This document shows positions 50,001-60,884 of a DNA stretch of 64,000 nucleotides, in pieces; positions within the stretch are counted from its first letter, which is position 1; the number at the start of each line of letters is the position of its first letter. Below the pieces are notes generated by a model. The model was not told where the DNA came from, did not search any database, and saw nothing but the letters and a program-made list of their open reading frames with translations. This DNA is from Galeopsis tetrahit (lineage: Eukaryota > Streptophyta > Magnoliopsida > Lamiales > Lamiaceae), in assembly GCA_963675135.1 (NCBI GenBank), contig OY776134.1:59291740-59355739 (forward strand), written 5' to 3'. Made by a program: the position numbers and the translations under genes.

Positions 50001-52396
50001 CCCAGAAGTTGCAAGCAATGAAAGAATGGCCTACACCTAAGTCACTCAAGGAGTTGAGGGGTTTCTTAGGCTTAACTGGCTATTATAGAAAGTTTGTGAG
50101 GCATTTTGGCATTATTGCTAAACCTCTTACATTCTTAACTAAGAAAGGGCATTTCAGCTGGAGTGAAGAAGCAGAAACAGCTTTTCAACATTTAAAAACT
50201 GCTATGATGTCAGCTCCTGTTTTACAATTGCCAGATTTCAGTAAAGGGTTTGTGGTGGAGACAGATGCTTGCTATGGAGGAATAGGAGCAGTTCTGTCAC
50301 AGGACAGGCATCCCATTGCTTTTCTGAGTAAAGCTCTTGGAGTTAAGAACTTTGGGCTCTCCATTTATGAGAAGGAATTTTTAGCTATTTTACTAGTTGT
50401 GGAGAAATGGAGAAGTTACTTAATCCATGCACCTTTTGTGATTAAGACTGATCACCAAAGCTTAAAGTATTTGCTGGAGCAGAAGATTTCCACTCCACTG
50501 CAACACAAATATTTGACAAAACTTTTGGGGTATGATTACAAGATTGAGTATAAGGCTGGACATGAGAATGGGGTGGCTGATGCTCTATCTAGAAGATCAC
50601 ATGATGAAGGGGGGTGCTCTTCTATGTCTCAGCTGAAGCCAAAGTGGGTTGAAGAGGTGCAAGACAACTATGATGGAGATGACTTGGTCTCTCAAGTAAT
50701 TACTGAGAGCTTGAGCACACCTTATAATCTCTCTTTATTTTCTTATAGAGAGGGTCTGGTGAGATATAAGGGAAGAGTTTATGTGGGAAAAGCTACAGAT
50801 TTGAGAAGGAAGCTGGTGGAGCATGTGCACAACTGCACTGAAGGGGGGCATTCAGGTGAGACTGTGACTTTTCACAGATTAAAAGGGGCATTCTGGTGGC
50901 CTGGGCTGAAAGATGAGGTGCATAAGGTGGTTTCTGAGTGTCATGTTTGTCAATTGTGCAAGCATGAACTTCTCAAATCTCCAGGTTTATTACAACCCCT
51001 ACCTGTTCCTAATCAAGCTTGGACTGATATTTCAATGGATTTCATTGAAAAACTACCTAAATCTAGCCATAAGGATACTATTTGGGTTATTGTGGACAGG
51101 ATGACCAAGTACAGCCATTTTATTGCCCTTGCTCATCCTTTCACAGCCTCTGATTTGGCTCACATCTTCATATCAGAGGTGTATAAACTGCATGGACTAC
51201 CTTCCTCTATAGTTTCAGATAGAGACAAGGTATTCACTGGGCAATTTTGGCAGCAACTTCTCAAGATGTTGGGGATCCAACAACTCTTAAGTACAGCATA
51301 CCACCCACAGACAGATGGTCAGACTGAAAGGGTGAATCAATGCTTGGAGACCTATCTACGGTGCATGTGTGGGAGGAATCCTAAACTATGGGTGCAATGG
51401 CTTCCTTTGGCTGAATTTTGGTACAACACCAATTTTCATACTGCCATTAAGAGGTCTCCATTCGAGGCTCTCTACGGATTTGCCCCAAAGATGATTTCTT
51501 TTGGGCCAATTTTCCAAAGTTCAGTTCAAGGAGTGGAAGAGATGATTCGTGACAAACAAATGGTTTTACAGCAAATAAAGCAGTTACTATACCAAGCTCA
51601 GGAACGTATGCGCCTAAATGCTAATCGAAACAGGGTGGATAGGGAGTTTGAGGTGGGGGATTGGGTGTATTTGAAATTGCGACCCTATCGGCAGCTTTCT
51701 TTGCGAAAGAGCCATCTTTGGAAGCTCAGCCCGAAATTTGCTGGCCCCTTTCAAGTTATTAAGAGGGTGGGATTGGTGGCCTATACGTTGGCACTGCCAA
51801 CAACAGTTAAGGTGCATCCTACATTTCATGTTTCTGTGCTTAAACGTAAGGATGTGGTAGCCCAGAACTTACCTGAGTTCGATGAAGATGGGAAGGTAGT
51901 GTTGATCCCTTTGAAGATTCTGGCCCGTCGAATTGTTCGGCGAGGAAATGCTCCGGCGGCGGAGGTTTTGGTCCGTTGGTCACATTTGCCAGATACGGAG
52001 GCGACTTGGGAGGACTTTATGGAGTTTCAGGCGCTGTATCCTCACCTATTTGCTTGAGGACAAGCAAAGATTGAGTGGGGGATAATGTTACAAACGAAGA
52101 AGATGAACCAGAACCAAGAAATCGCTGAAATGGAGTTGTTTAGTGGGTTCAAATAAAAGTGTATTAATCTTCATCAAGTCGCGTTTATGTTTTAGAAATA
52201 AAGTCGCGGATGCGACTTTAATTGTTGCTGTAGATGGGTCGGGTATTTATACCCGTGATTTGCCCATATTTCATTTCTCACGCTTATGAAATGAATCGAT
52301 TCTGTTAACCGTTTTCTCCCTCTCAATTTCTCTCAAATCTTCTCCCATTTCTGTGTTTTGGTGCGAACTCTTCAAACGATTAGCTTAATTGTTTCA
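47021..52396 (+). mobile_element. Complete Ty3 LTR retrotransposon (chromovirus)
   Basis: LTRs of 311 bp each lie at 47021-47331 and 52086-52396, starting TGTTAC and ending TTTCA. The target duplication is TATTT at 47016-47020 and 52397-52401. The primer binding site tggcctcagagc at 47333 resembles the initiator tRNA-Met end (two mismatches). The purine tract gattgagtgggggataa ends at 52085. The two LTRs differ at 47113, 47246 and 47325 only, all transitions. The element has one open gag-pol frame and all parts expected of an autonomous copy. Short LTRs and a C-terminal chromodomain suggest a Reina-like clade; this is inference. Confidence 0.96.
47378..52057 (+). CDS. Ty3 gag-pol polyprotein
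   Basis: An uninterrupted frame of 1559 residues starts 46 bases after the 5' LTR. Gag has an N-terminal coiled coil and a capsid region (PRSWIRKCNKYFSFN ... EADIWY). The zinc knuckle CFNCDETYHIGHKC is at residues 399-412. The protease active site LLDSGSTHSFLD has Asp at about 476. Reverse transcriptase has the FFDD box (Asp817-Asp818) and DLRAGYHQIRV. RNase H (VETDACYGGIGAVLSQ) follows. Integrase shows the HHCC zinc site (ending CHVCQLC), VDRMTKYSHF, VSDRDKVFTG and HPQTDGQTERVNQ. A chromodomain-like end (LVRWSHLPDTEATWEDF) closes the protein. There is no stop or frameshift, so gag and pol are made as a single product. Confidence 0.96.
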   Translation: MVNHTDRIAALEVQFGALETQFAEFKNSQAEGRSEVLLRFDQQAKESELMRQQMAELLKCLGNDKGKATAVEEGIEYSKTVDNDEGASRGGRDEAGILPTPPHHTRRSDFGDFVHVSLDNHSMGRSKAGATPRGAVHSSGRYDPRFPRKHPPGEENMQPEFNTARSNDCLSNAKKPRIDFPKFNGDNPRSWIRKCNKYFSFNLMPDQDRIMLAAINMEGEADIWYIDYIEEREGLSWSQFVELVNERFTNPEDENVVSKFHKLVQTTTVKRYVKEFEELKSFVCEEHPFITESYIVKSFIGGLKDEISHAVQTFKPSRFTEAVQVALRQEQVITSRDKVHKPVYKSAWGTTAKTSWQSESKGKESGAGGYKPSTAEAKTFPTRRLTPAEMDARRKQNLCFNCDETYHIGHKCKRVFVILLQEEDENEEDEGLILEGDSSEVVEPLVSLNALAGHQHPDTVKIVGRVGNQEISVLLDSGSTHSFLDPNTARRLGCVVEYTHSLMVTIADGSKIECNSKCSNFEWMMGSCKFTAPVRTLRLGGCDMVIGVDILSQLGPITFDFRLHQVQFQRGGKTVTLQGTGDEEIQISMISGKQLKKMVRRRQCEGLGYVCYLKSNPEFDKCTVAPELEIIIEQFQEVFAPPTELPPQRQLDHKIRIKEGEKPVKQHPYRYPYLQRQEIEKLVKEMLESGVIQPSNSPYSSPVLLVKKKDGTWRFCVDYRKLNSITVKDSYPIPLIEDLLDELGQAKLFSKIDLRAGYHQIRVHPPDIQKTAFATVSGLYEFVVMPFGLTNAPATFQAIMNRLFAPFLRDFVLVFFDDILIYSKNMDDHQRHLKQVLQVLRENTLKAKASKCVFGVTQVEYLGHIITDVGVRADPQKLQAMKEWPTPKSLKELRGFLGLTGYYRKFVRHFGIIAKPLTFLTKKGHFSWSEEAETAFQHLKTAMMSAPVLQLPDFSKGFVVETDACYGGIGAVLSQDRHPIAFLSKALGVKNFGLSIYEKEFLAILLVVEKWRSYLIHAPFVIKTDHQSLKYLLEQKISTPLQHKYLTKLLGYDYKIEYKAGHENGVADALSRRSHDEGGCSSMSQLKPKWVEEVQDNYDGDDLVSQVITESLSTPYNLSLFSYREGLVRYKGRVYVGKATDLRRKLVEHVHNCTEGGHSGETVTFHRLKGAFWWPGLKDEVHKVVSECHVCQLCKHELLKSPGLLQPLPVPNQAWTDISMDFIEKLPKSSHKDTIWVIVDRMTKYSHFIALAHPFTASDLAHIFISEVYKLHGLPSSIVSDRDKVFTGQFWQQLLKMLGIQQLLSTAYHPQTDGQTERVNQCLETYLRCMCGRNPKLWVQWLPLAEFWYNTNFHTAIKRSPFEALYGFAPKMISFGPIFQSSVQGVEEMIRDKQMVLQQIKQLLYQAQERMRLNANRNRVDREFEVGDWVYLKLRPYRQLSLRKSHLWKLSPKFAGPFQVIKRVGLVAYTLALPTTVKVHPTFHVSVLKRKDVVAQNLPEFDEDGKVVLIPLKILARRIVRRGNAPAAEVLVRWSHLPDTEATWEDFMEFQALYPHLFA

Positions 52397-55219
52397 TATT
52401 TTTACTCAAAAAATTGAATAGTGAAATTTAATGTTTATTTATAAATAATTTATTATTTTATTATATTTGATTAATAAAATTATTTGTTTAATGAGTATGC
52501 AACAGTTTAAATTAAGAATGGGTAATAAAATAAAGATTAAAAGAGTTAATAAAAAAAAAGGAATTAAAAGAGTTAATTTGATTAATAAAAAAAATATATA
52601 TATATATATATATATCTAACAGGCTAACATCATGCCGGGGGTGGGGAATGAGTATGTGGCACTTGAGGATATGTATACAATCGAGTGCACGTGAATGTTT
52701 ACCTTATTATATTATCACATTTTATCACATACTAATATACTCATTTTATCTATTATATGAAAAATGTAGACACACTTTGTTACCAACACATCAAAGAATA
52801 AAAATAACAAATCACTAATTTCGCTGTTTCTTTCTACTTGTTCCCCAAATATAAATAACAAAGCAAAATTAGCTAAAAGGGTGCTTCAAAGAATGTATGA
52901 AATTGGTAATATGGAGGCGGATCGGATGCACTAAAAATTTTCTCCAAAATTAGGCGAGGAGGGTGAATAAATGGACGACAATAATGAAGACGAAGGAGAA
53001 AACAAAAGGAGTGGATTCACAACGGTGGAAGGTTGTACCCATTTGTTTAATTTGTGGACATGGTATTGCAATTGGTCCACGGTTTCCCATCTTAGCCTCC
53101 CTTTCCGGCTTGGCCACGGTTATATACACACGTCTTTATTGAGGACACCCACTCGCTTAGTACACCCACCGTAAAATGAGGCACAATTTAAGGCCACAAT
53201 TTAAGGCCACGGATAAATAACCCCACATATTATGTGTTCATCCCACCTCCAATTTATATTTTGAACTAATAGGTAAAAGACCATATTACCCCTATGTGTT
53301 GAGTTCACCCCATCCATAAAAAAAACAAATTTTTGCATCCCCACCCAAAATATAGTATTTTTTTATAATTGATTATATTTCATGTTATTATTATTTTATT
53401 TGACCGTATTGTTGCATGATTATGTAGTCCTATCGAATATATGTGTAGAGTATTTCGTTTCCGAGTTTTTTTTTTTTACAAATGCAGGTTTTAATGAAAA
53501 AAATAAATGCAGGGTATATTTTATTTGTGGTCAAGTATATATGTAGTCGTATCGAAAATATGTTGTACCTTGATATGTTAGAGAACATACATTTTTTATT
53601 TTTTTCATTCAAATCTGCATTTGTTTTTGGAAAAAAGTTCCACTGAGAGTGCCTTACATGTATATTTTATTTGTGGCCTAAAATTAATTTAATTTTAGTC
53701 CAACAAAACAAATAAAGGGTCCAATTACCCAACAAAAAGTCCACGATTTTACACACAACTCCTTGAGTTTTATTGAGGACACTGACCCACACAAAATTAA
53801 AACCCTCATTTTTCCTCCCAGTCTCACTCTTTTTCTTACGCACCGCTCTCCGTCCGTCATCGCCATCTCCCGGTAAAAAAACAAACAATTTGGTAAGTTT
53901 TATGTAAGAAAAAAAAAAGATATGTTGTTAATGTCAAATATTGTCTGTAGATTTCATGTTTTGACTTCAGAGTTACACATTTCTTTCACCAAATATATTT
54001 TTTTCGAATTATTTGCCTTTTTTCAAAAGTTTTTCCCAACTTGATTTTCTTTTTCTCGAATCTGTGAGTGTATAGTTTAAAGCAAGACCCTAGATTTTTA
54101 GTGTATGCTATCTTGTGTTTTGTAGGTTTTTAGTGTTTTCGAATTTTTGGTGTATGCTATCTTGTGTTTTGTAGGTTTTTAGTGTTTTCGAATTATTTGA
54201 CTTCAGATTTTTAGTGTTTTCCATCAATAAAAAGGCCATCATAGATTTAGATTTTCAATTTAGTTGCCATAAATTCTATAATTGCTGTTTTGTAGGTTTT
54301 ATAGGTTTTTAGTGTTTTCGAATTATTTGACTTCAGATTTTTAGTGTTTTCCATCGATAAGAAGGCTATCATAGATTTAGATTTCCAATTTAGTTGCTAT
54401 AAATTCTATAATTGCCTAACTAATGTTATTGATCCTTTATGTGTTTTGTAGGATGTCAAAGAGAAATTGTTATATTACTTTTTACATGTATCTTAAACTG
54501 CGTGTTTGGAATGTTTATTGTTGGGATGTTTATTGCCTCTGTTATTAGGGAAGTCCAAACAAAATTTTAATGTTAGTTAATTGATAACAAAAAATAACTT
54601 CGATTATTCTTTTAAATATCTTTCCAGGGTATTATCCTATCCTAATGACGAGAAGGGAGAACCCCAATCTGATTGTTAGTTTTCCAGGTTAATGTATATT
54701 TTGACTGTAGGTTGACATATTTTTGTGGCACCCTTTACGTAACACGTGTTTTGTATGTATCATTAAACTCTAGCTCTTAGACCATTAAACTCTAGCTCTT
54801 AGACCGCTGGCTGAATGGGCTAGCCTACAGTCTAAACGGGCTAGTCCGTGAGCTAAAACGGGCTAGCCCGTTGACTTAATTACTATGCTATGTAATGATA
54901 CTTTTTTTGTACGTGTGACGTTTAAGATGCATTAATTATAATGGATTTATCCTTCTTTTGCAACATTGTTGTCATTAATATCATTGGTGTATATATATAT
55001 ATATATGATGTTTTTGTGTATATATATATCATGTTTTTGGTGCACAACTGGCCTTCGTTGTGATTCAAATTGACATTGAAATGAAACGCTAACTAACGTT
55101 TCTCTCAAGTGGCACGTAGGAGTCAATCAAAGATTTGATTAAATAAAATACACATACCAGAATACTAGTTGGCTTCAAAACTGCTACCTTTTCGACTGAG
55201 GGTCAAATAAGAGATGATT
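52397..55219. other. Spacer with tandem repeats
   Basis: No gene is supported. An AT run lies at 52594-52613. A leader-like stretch with a donor (catctcccg|gtaaaa) is at 53800-53880 on the + strand, but no coding exon follows. A unit of about 125 bases containing gacttcagatttttagtg is repeated at about 54169 and 54289, with shorter partial copies from 54105. At 54780-54870 short repeats of ctctagctcttagacc and (a/c)gggctag words occur. Confidence 0.45.
54105..54418. repeat. About 125-bp tandem duplication
   Basis: Both copies carry tttttagtgttttcgaatta, gacttcagatttttagtg, ccatc(a/g)ataa and ttgc(c/t)ataaattctataat. Preceding partial copies of tatcttgtgttttgtagg lie at 54109 and 54160. Confidence 0.8.
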
Positions 55220-58200
55220 TCAGGTGAAAGGGTAGAAATTTGAGAAGAGTAAACTGCCGAGGAAAATGTAAGCAGCACAATACGCCCATATGAAATGCCC
55301 CAATCTCTTTCCAATAGTGGGGGATCCCATTATGAGGGAGGCAAACCAGTACACAAGCGGACTCGAAGATAAGAAACGAGTTGAAACCTGCCATCAACCA
55401 CAATCATCGTATCAGTAATGGCATGTTATATATTTCATAGGCACTATGTGATCCGTGTATAAAAAACCAGGCAGCTATAATGCTGACAGAAAAATTAAAA
55501 TATATATATAAATTTAAATTGTATAATGAAATAATGAAATTTAATAGTTCTCCATGAGAATATATAAGTTGTCACATATATTCGCAAGTGCAACTACAAA
55601 TGTTCCAATAACTCAGATGGAGATTTAACTTCTAGTCTATATAGAACCCAGGAAAACAACACAAGAATTCACAAATGCATCCACAACTGACAATAAGGAT
55701 TCTACTTAAAAGATTCGGTTAATTATAATAGACTAATTAAAGATAATACTCCTACAAATTAACCATTCATCCAACATATTGTCAGCTTTCCGCTGTGTGT
55801 GTTCCATGTTTTGGATTTACCCATTTTCACTCAAATACATATACCCAGAACCAGAATACATTTTTTTCTCCTAGAAGAGAGAAAATTCTGCAACAGATAC
55901 TTCAACATGTAACATTTGGGATTTGAAAGATCAGCAAATTGTGCACACATCCTCTTTTTCATTTCAATAATTACATGCATCAATTAAGAACATCAATGAT
56001 AATAGATATAAATGAAATCAGAAATGCCATCACTAGTTGGGGTCTGACCTGAACGTGCATGACAAAAAATGCTGTGGCAACCATGAAGCTCAAGTGTAGA
56101 GCAAAAGGGAGAATAACAACAGGATCACATTGCAGGCTAGCAGGTGCCTTACTTTTTGATGGCTCTATAACCAAATCTTCACTTTGGATAGCTCTTCTTC
56201 TCTGTCTAAGAGTGATGTCATCTGTGTGATGTAATAACTCGAGTTAAATGGTAATTGAATGCCTCTTCATTTAGAATGAAGAAATATAACTGCTACTCTA
56301 CTTTCAATTCATAACTAAATCTAGCCATCAAATAATTAAAAGTACAAGAAAGGTAATCCCACTCGCTCACTTATAGTTATAGGCAGAAATGGACATTCGG
56401 GATTCAGGGAGGGAAGATCTAAAAACTAATGGAATAAGAGCAGCACGCTGAACTGACCCAATCCCTCGGCATACATAATCCAAGTGGGTCTAAGACAAGA
56501 AGTGATGGGGCGATACAATATTTGGCATCGGAAACTATATTCTTCGGTTGAACATCAAGAAAATAGGTGTTCATACAACAACGGCAAGGGTGCATCGGAC
56601 GAAAGATGCACAACTAACAAGTAGCATACCACACAGATTGTCCCCAATACATGCCACTTTTATCCCATAGCAAAACAAAGAAAAGCAAACTCAGAAAAGG
56701 ACTAAAATGAGAATTTTACTGCAAAACTGCAATTCAAGTCTCAATTCCTCCAATTGAAGACAGCAAGAATAGTGCACTTCAGCTGTTTTAGGAAATATGC
56801 AATATAGTTTTCATAGTAGATCACCAGTTTCACTTTCAGGTTTCAAAATGCAATTGGTAATTGGTATGTTACAGTACACTAGAATGAAAAATGAGTTTAT
56901 CTTCAGCTTTCTACAGTTTAACTGCAGACTGGCAGCTCTAAACTTCTAAAAGACATGGGTCAGAAAATGAGCATACCCAGTCACAACACTTCTCAATGCA
57001 TAAACTCACATGCTGACAGATTACATGGATCTATATGTTCAAAAATGCGGAGAAGTGGCAAATCTACATAGTGGAAATGCAGGCCGAGCAATTGTTAAAT
57101 CATTACTTCTTTAAGACCATTAAGCCTCTAAACAGTGTGTTTCCCATGGGTCTTGGCGTGTTCACCAATCACAGTCCAATTTAAAAACTTTAGGGCAACA
57201 ATTTAAGATATCTCTAATCAAATATGATATATTAAACAAAATGGTTTATTAAATAAAAGGGAACTATTCTGCCCTCCTGGACGATTTTACAATCTTCATT
57301 CTCATTATTTACATCACTCACCAAAAAAGAAGTCTTTCAACTACAAGTTAAGGAAGATGCACACCTTGCAATATATCAGAAGCATCATATTCTGAAGGTA
57401 CAGTTGTGCTTGTTGTTTGTCCCTCTGACCCCATGGTTAATGGGGAAGCAACCAAGTCTTTTTCTTTCGAAGAAGCTTGGAGACCAAGTGAGAAAAAGAC
57501 CTCAGGCCATAACTTCACATAGTAGACAATTGAGCAAAGTGCAAGAGATAATATCGGTGATGCAAGAAGAAAATTTGGTAACTGTTTAACTTGAAAATAT
57601 CTTAAGAAGCCTACTCCCCTGACAGAAATAGAAATAGACATCAGGAATAAAATACATTGCCAATAAACAAAAAAATAAATAAATAATTGTTCAATACGGA
57701 GTATTTTTTTTTATATAAGAAACTGAATTTTAATGATGGGAATAAAAAAATTGTTCAATATTAAGATCACTTAATCAGGCAACGTAAACTCAAATAAGCA
57801 ACTGTCCATATCCTCGGCCTCGCGCATCACTAGGTAATAAATGGAAATATATATGCTGGTTGACAGAAAAATCAGACTGTCTATCACTATAAAGGGAACT
57901 CTGAAGCAATGGATAGTAGTGAACTGGACAAAGTATGAGGCCTGCACAAGGAATTTTGGAGTTACACGTCCAGACAGCTCTTTAGATTTAGGAAAAAGTT
58001 AATACATTATACATGTTTGGGGATCAAGCAGCATCAGATACCAGAAGAGTGGGATGCAAGAAATAGACAGACAACTGAGACAAGAAAAGCCCTTCAAGTG
58101 CCCGTTAGTTTTTATGTGGGTAGTTCTTTTCACTACCAAGAAGCTCAAACTCATATCAAGTTTAACACTCAACTTAAGAGAGCACAATCCCATCATTTAC

Positions 58201-60352
58201 GAGATCTATAAATATAGCAGCGGGAATCTGCAGTCATATACATGTCAGCATAGAAAAAGCAAAAGGATTGTGCATGTACAATACATTTAACATACCAATA
58301 GTGGCTTTGAATGTAATTGTAGAGTAAAGGAAGTCTTGCCTTGCACCAAGGCCTCAATTCAGTCACAGGGCGACCCATGCACATATTGAAGTATCCATAT
58401 GCTTGGAAAGAGATAAAGGGAGCAAAGATGCACAGGGACCGTACAGCCCCAGCTAGAAGAATCTTCATTGTTAGCAGCTGGAACACATAAAGATTGAGAT
58501 AAGAGAAGATATAGTTAGACAAAACACACGGGATTTGAAAACTAAACAGCTTTTAACAAAGCTGAGAAATAACCAACCCTCATTAGGAGAGTCGGTACCT
58601 GGATCTCTTTTCTAGAGAGGAGGTCCAGGGTTCAATCTTTACCCACCCCAAATATTCCCAGTTTGTTAAAAGGGCTGACATAAAAAAAAAAAGAAAAAAA
58701 GAGAGAGAGAGAGAAACACTCAATTGCAAAAAGTTGGGATAGACTGCAGATAAATCATAACCTTAAATTCTATACATATCAAAACCTTGTAATCCAAACA
58801 ATGGTAAAATACTCTTAAATTTATTAATTATTGCACAAGCCTAAACTGAAAGATAATGGCACTCACATAAGAGTGGGTTCTGGAGGAAAAGGCTGCATTT
58901 ACTTGTTGCATTACACGGAAACAAATGTAGCCTGCATTTAGCACCCCATTTGACCGTGCACAACCAGATAGTGCAAGCCAAAGTGTCGAATAATTGTAGG
59001 CGCCGTTCATGAAATGATATAATCCTCCAAATGATAAAACAGCATACAGACTCTCAGAATATCTGCAGACGATGAAGGTAGCCTAATCATTATAACCTTA
59101 ATTTTTGGGCTTGATAAAGGGTAAAGAACAAAGGATTCAGGAGATACATTGACGAGTAGAATATGGAAGCTGGATTAAAGCAAAACAAAGTTGACGCTCT
59201 CAACGCTACCTCTTTGTCCTTCAAAACAATAACTGAAATCCTGCATAAAGATAATTAGTAACAAAAGTCACAGAAAGAGAAAATAGTTATATGCAAGAGT
59301 ACACATGCTAAAGGACCTGAGCTGGCTAAATAGCAAGATTTACGGAGTAGTTGAATCAATGGCCTTGCCAATCCCAACTAAAAGTCTTACTTTTTACAAG
59401 GTTAATATTTCATTTCAGTCATGAACAAAGCAAAAGCAATTATTCAAAACAGGTTCTATGTATTTTAATCACAAAACTCACCAGTATAAATACAATGACG
59501 CAAAAATAAAGACAATGTTGTTGAGCACATAGCCGGATAACCCGAGAACGGCTCTGTATCCAATCACAGGTATCAATGGAGCAAAAACTGCATTATTAAA
59601 ATAAATATCAGAACGTCTACTAAAAGTAAAAAGGAACATACATATGCATGAAATTAGGACCCATTAAGAGAAAACTATTAAGGAATTTACTTTCCTCAGT
59701 TTAATTGAGGAGTATACGATAGGGATCAAATAAATATGTTGTTTTTAATTCTATAGAAATCTTTAGGCAGCAAAAATGTGAGGAAGTCTAGTCTTCATTT
59801 TCTCATTTTACTACTAATTTGGTTATATAATATGTACCGATGCCACACAAATGAAATACCCTGAGCACTACACAAAAACTTAACCGTGTATAGAGCAAAT
59901 GAACTGTAAACCAACTAAATCACTAATTCAAACGGTGAATAAATAAAGTTTGCACAATGAAACTACGAAAACAATTAAAAGCTTTAGGTACCTGTTTTTG
60001 AGAGAAAGGAAACGCAGAGGGGAAGCAAGGGCAAGAAGGCATAGGTCTGTTCGTATTCGTAGCCGCACTCCGCAATGCGCATGAAGTAGACACCATCCCA
60101 CACAATGCTACTCTCGATTGCCGATCCGACGCGCGGCAGGAGAACCGGCGGCGGAGAAGTAGAGGAATTGACGACGGAAAGGCATGGCGGATTGATTGAG
60201 GCCGATGTGTCATAGGGGTAAAGAAATGATCGCCATATGACAATTAGGGTTAGAATGAGAAGTCGAGAGACGACGGCGTGGCGGAGAAGGCGACGCGTGT
60301 ATGGACATACTCGGCGGTCAGAGGTATCTCCGGCGACGGATTTTGGAGGCAT
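55220..60352 (-). CDS. PIGV: GPI mannosyltransferase 2 (PIG-V)
   Basis: The product is an ER membrane enzyme that adds the second mannose to the GPI anchor precursor, using dolichol-phosphate mannose. Eight exons: 60352-59992, 59587-59482, 59240-59148, 59062-58867, 58477-58296, 57618-57365, 56221-56049, 55387-55220; 510 residues in phase. After a short basic N-terminus and a first membrane segment (LLILTLIVIW), the lumenal loop has WDGVYFMRIAECGYEYEQTY (Trp85-Asp86), the catalytic-region motif of the family. Several hydrophobic segments follow, with a Ser/Thr-rich loop in exon 6, and the end AAYIFLGSLLFSNFYPFT is typical of plant PIG-V. A SINE-like repeat sits in intron 4. It shares a short divergent spacer with ISD11. 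Confidence 0.94.
58578..58710 (+). mobile_element. SINE-like repeat in PIGV intron 4
   Basis: It reads gagagtcggtacctggatc, then gaggtccagggttcaatctt (B-box-like) and ends in an A-rich tract with (GA)n. It resembles the tRNA-derived head of a plant SINE. It is not the same family as the 45.5-kb element. Confidence 0.5.
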
Positions 60353-60614
60353 TTCGGCAGAAAATGGTTGCAATTGGTTGGAGTGTGGTTTATTCAACAA
60401 TAAGTAAAGTCGTGTTTCAACCTCGTTTTGACGTTTCTAGTTATTTCCCCCATTTATTCCTGCTTTTAATTTTAATTAATATTGATATTTTGAAATTAAT
60501 GTAAATTAATAAAATATTCAATATATAATAAATAATTAAAGAAAAAATAAGCAAAGACGCAAGAAATCAATAAACCTATAGAGTGCGCAGGGGTCGGAGA
60601 GGGGAGAAGAAAAA
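60353..60614. promoter_or_regulatory. Divergent spacer, PIGV / ISD11
   Basis: Only 262 bases separate the two start codons. The sequence is AT-rich and lacks a TATA box at a convincing distance on either strand, as in many plant housekeeping gene pairs. Both genes probably share promoter elements here. Confidence 0.6.
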
Positions 60615-60884
60615 ATGGCGGCACCCACGAGCGGCGAAGTACTCTCACTCTTCCGATCAATTATGCGGACGGCGCGTACGTTTTCGGACTACAATATAAG
60701 GGAGTATGCCAAGCGACGCACTGTAGATGCCTTCCGCCACAACCGTAGCCTTTCGGATCCGGCGGAGGCTGCGGCCGCTTTTGCCGACGGGAAATCGCAG
60801 CTCGGAGTTGCCAAGCGGCAGGCTGTTGTCTACTCTCTCTACGCGCCCACCATCAAGAGTGTTATGGAAATTCAGCGCTCTTAA
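60615..60884 (+). CDS. ISD11: LYR-motif protein ISD11 (LYRM4-like)
   Basis: This is a small mitochondrial partner of the cysteine desulfurase NFS1. By family knowledge it stabilises NFS1 and binds acyl carrier protein through its three-helix LYR fold. It is a single coding exon of 89 residues, the usual size (about 90). The N-terminal helix has EVLSLFRSIMRTARTF, in which Phe13 stands at the Tyr of the LYR motif, followed by the family block DYNIREYAKRRTVDAFR. The ATG lies in a good context (aaaaaatggcg). An acceptor-like site at 62618 (aattttcag|gtcttg) follows a donor-like site at 60896 (attag|gttagt), so the 3' untranslated region may be spliced. Confidence 0.92.
   Translation: MAAPTSGEVLSLFRSIMRTARTFSDYNIREYAKRRTVDAFRHNRSLSDPAEAAAAFADGKSQLGVAKRQAVVYSLYAPTIKSVMEIQRS

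Noticed and set aside
52971..53174. Acidic 67-residue open frame
   Set aside because: AT-rich spacer, no conserved features, no neighbouring exon.
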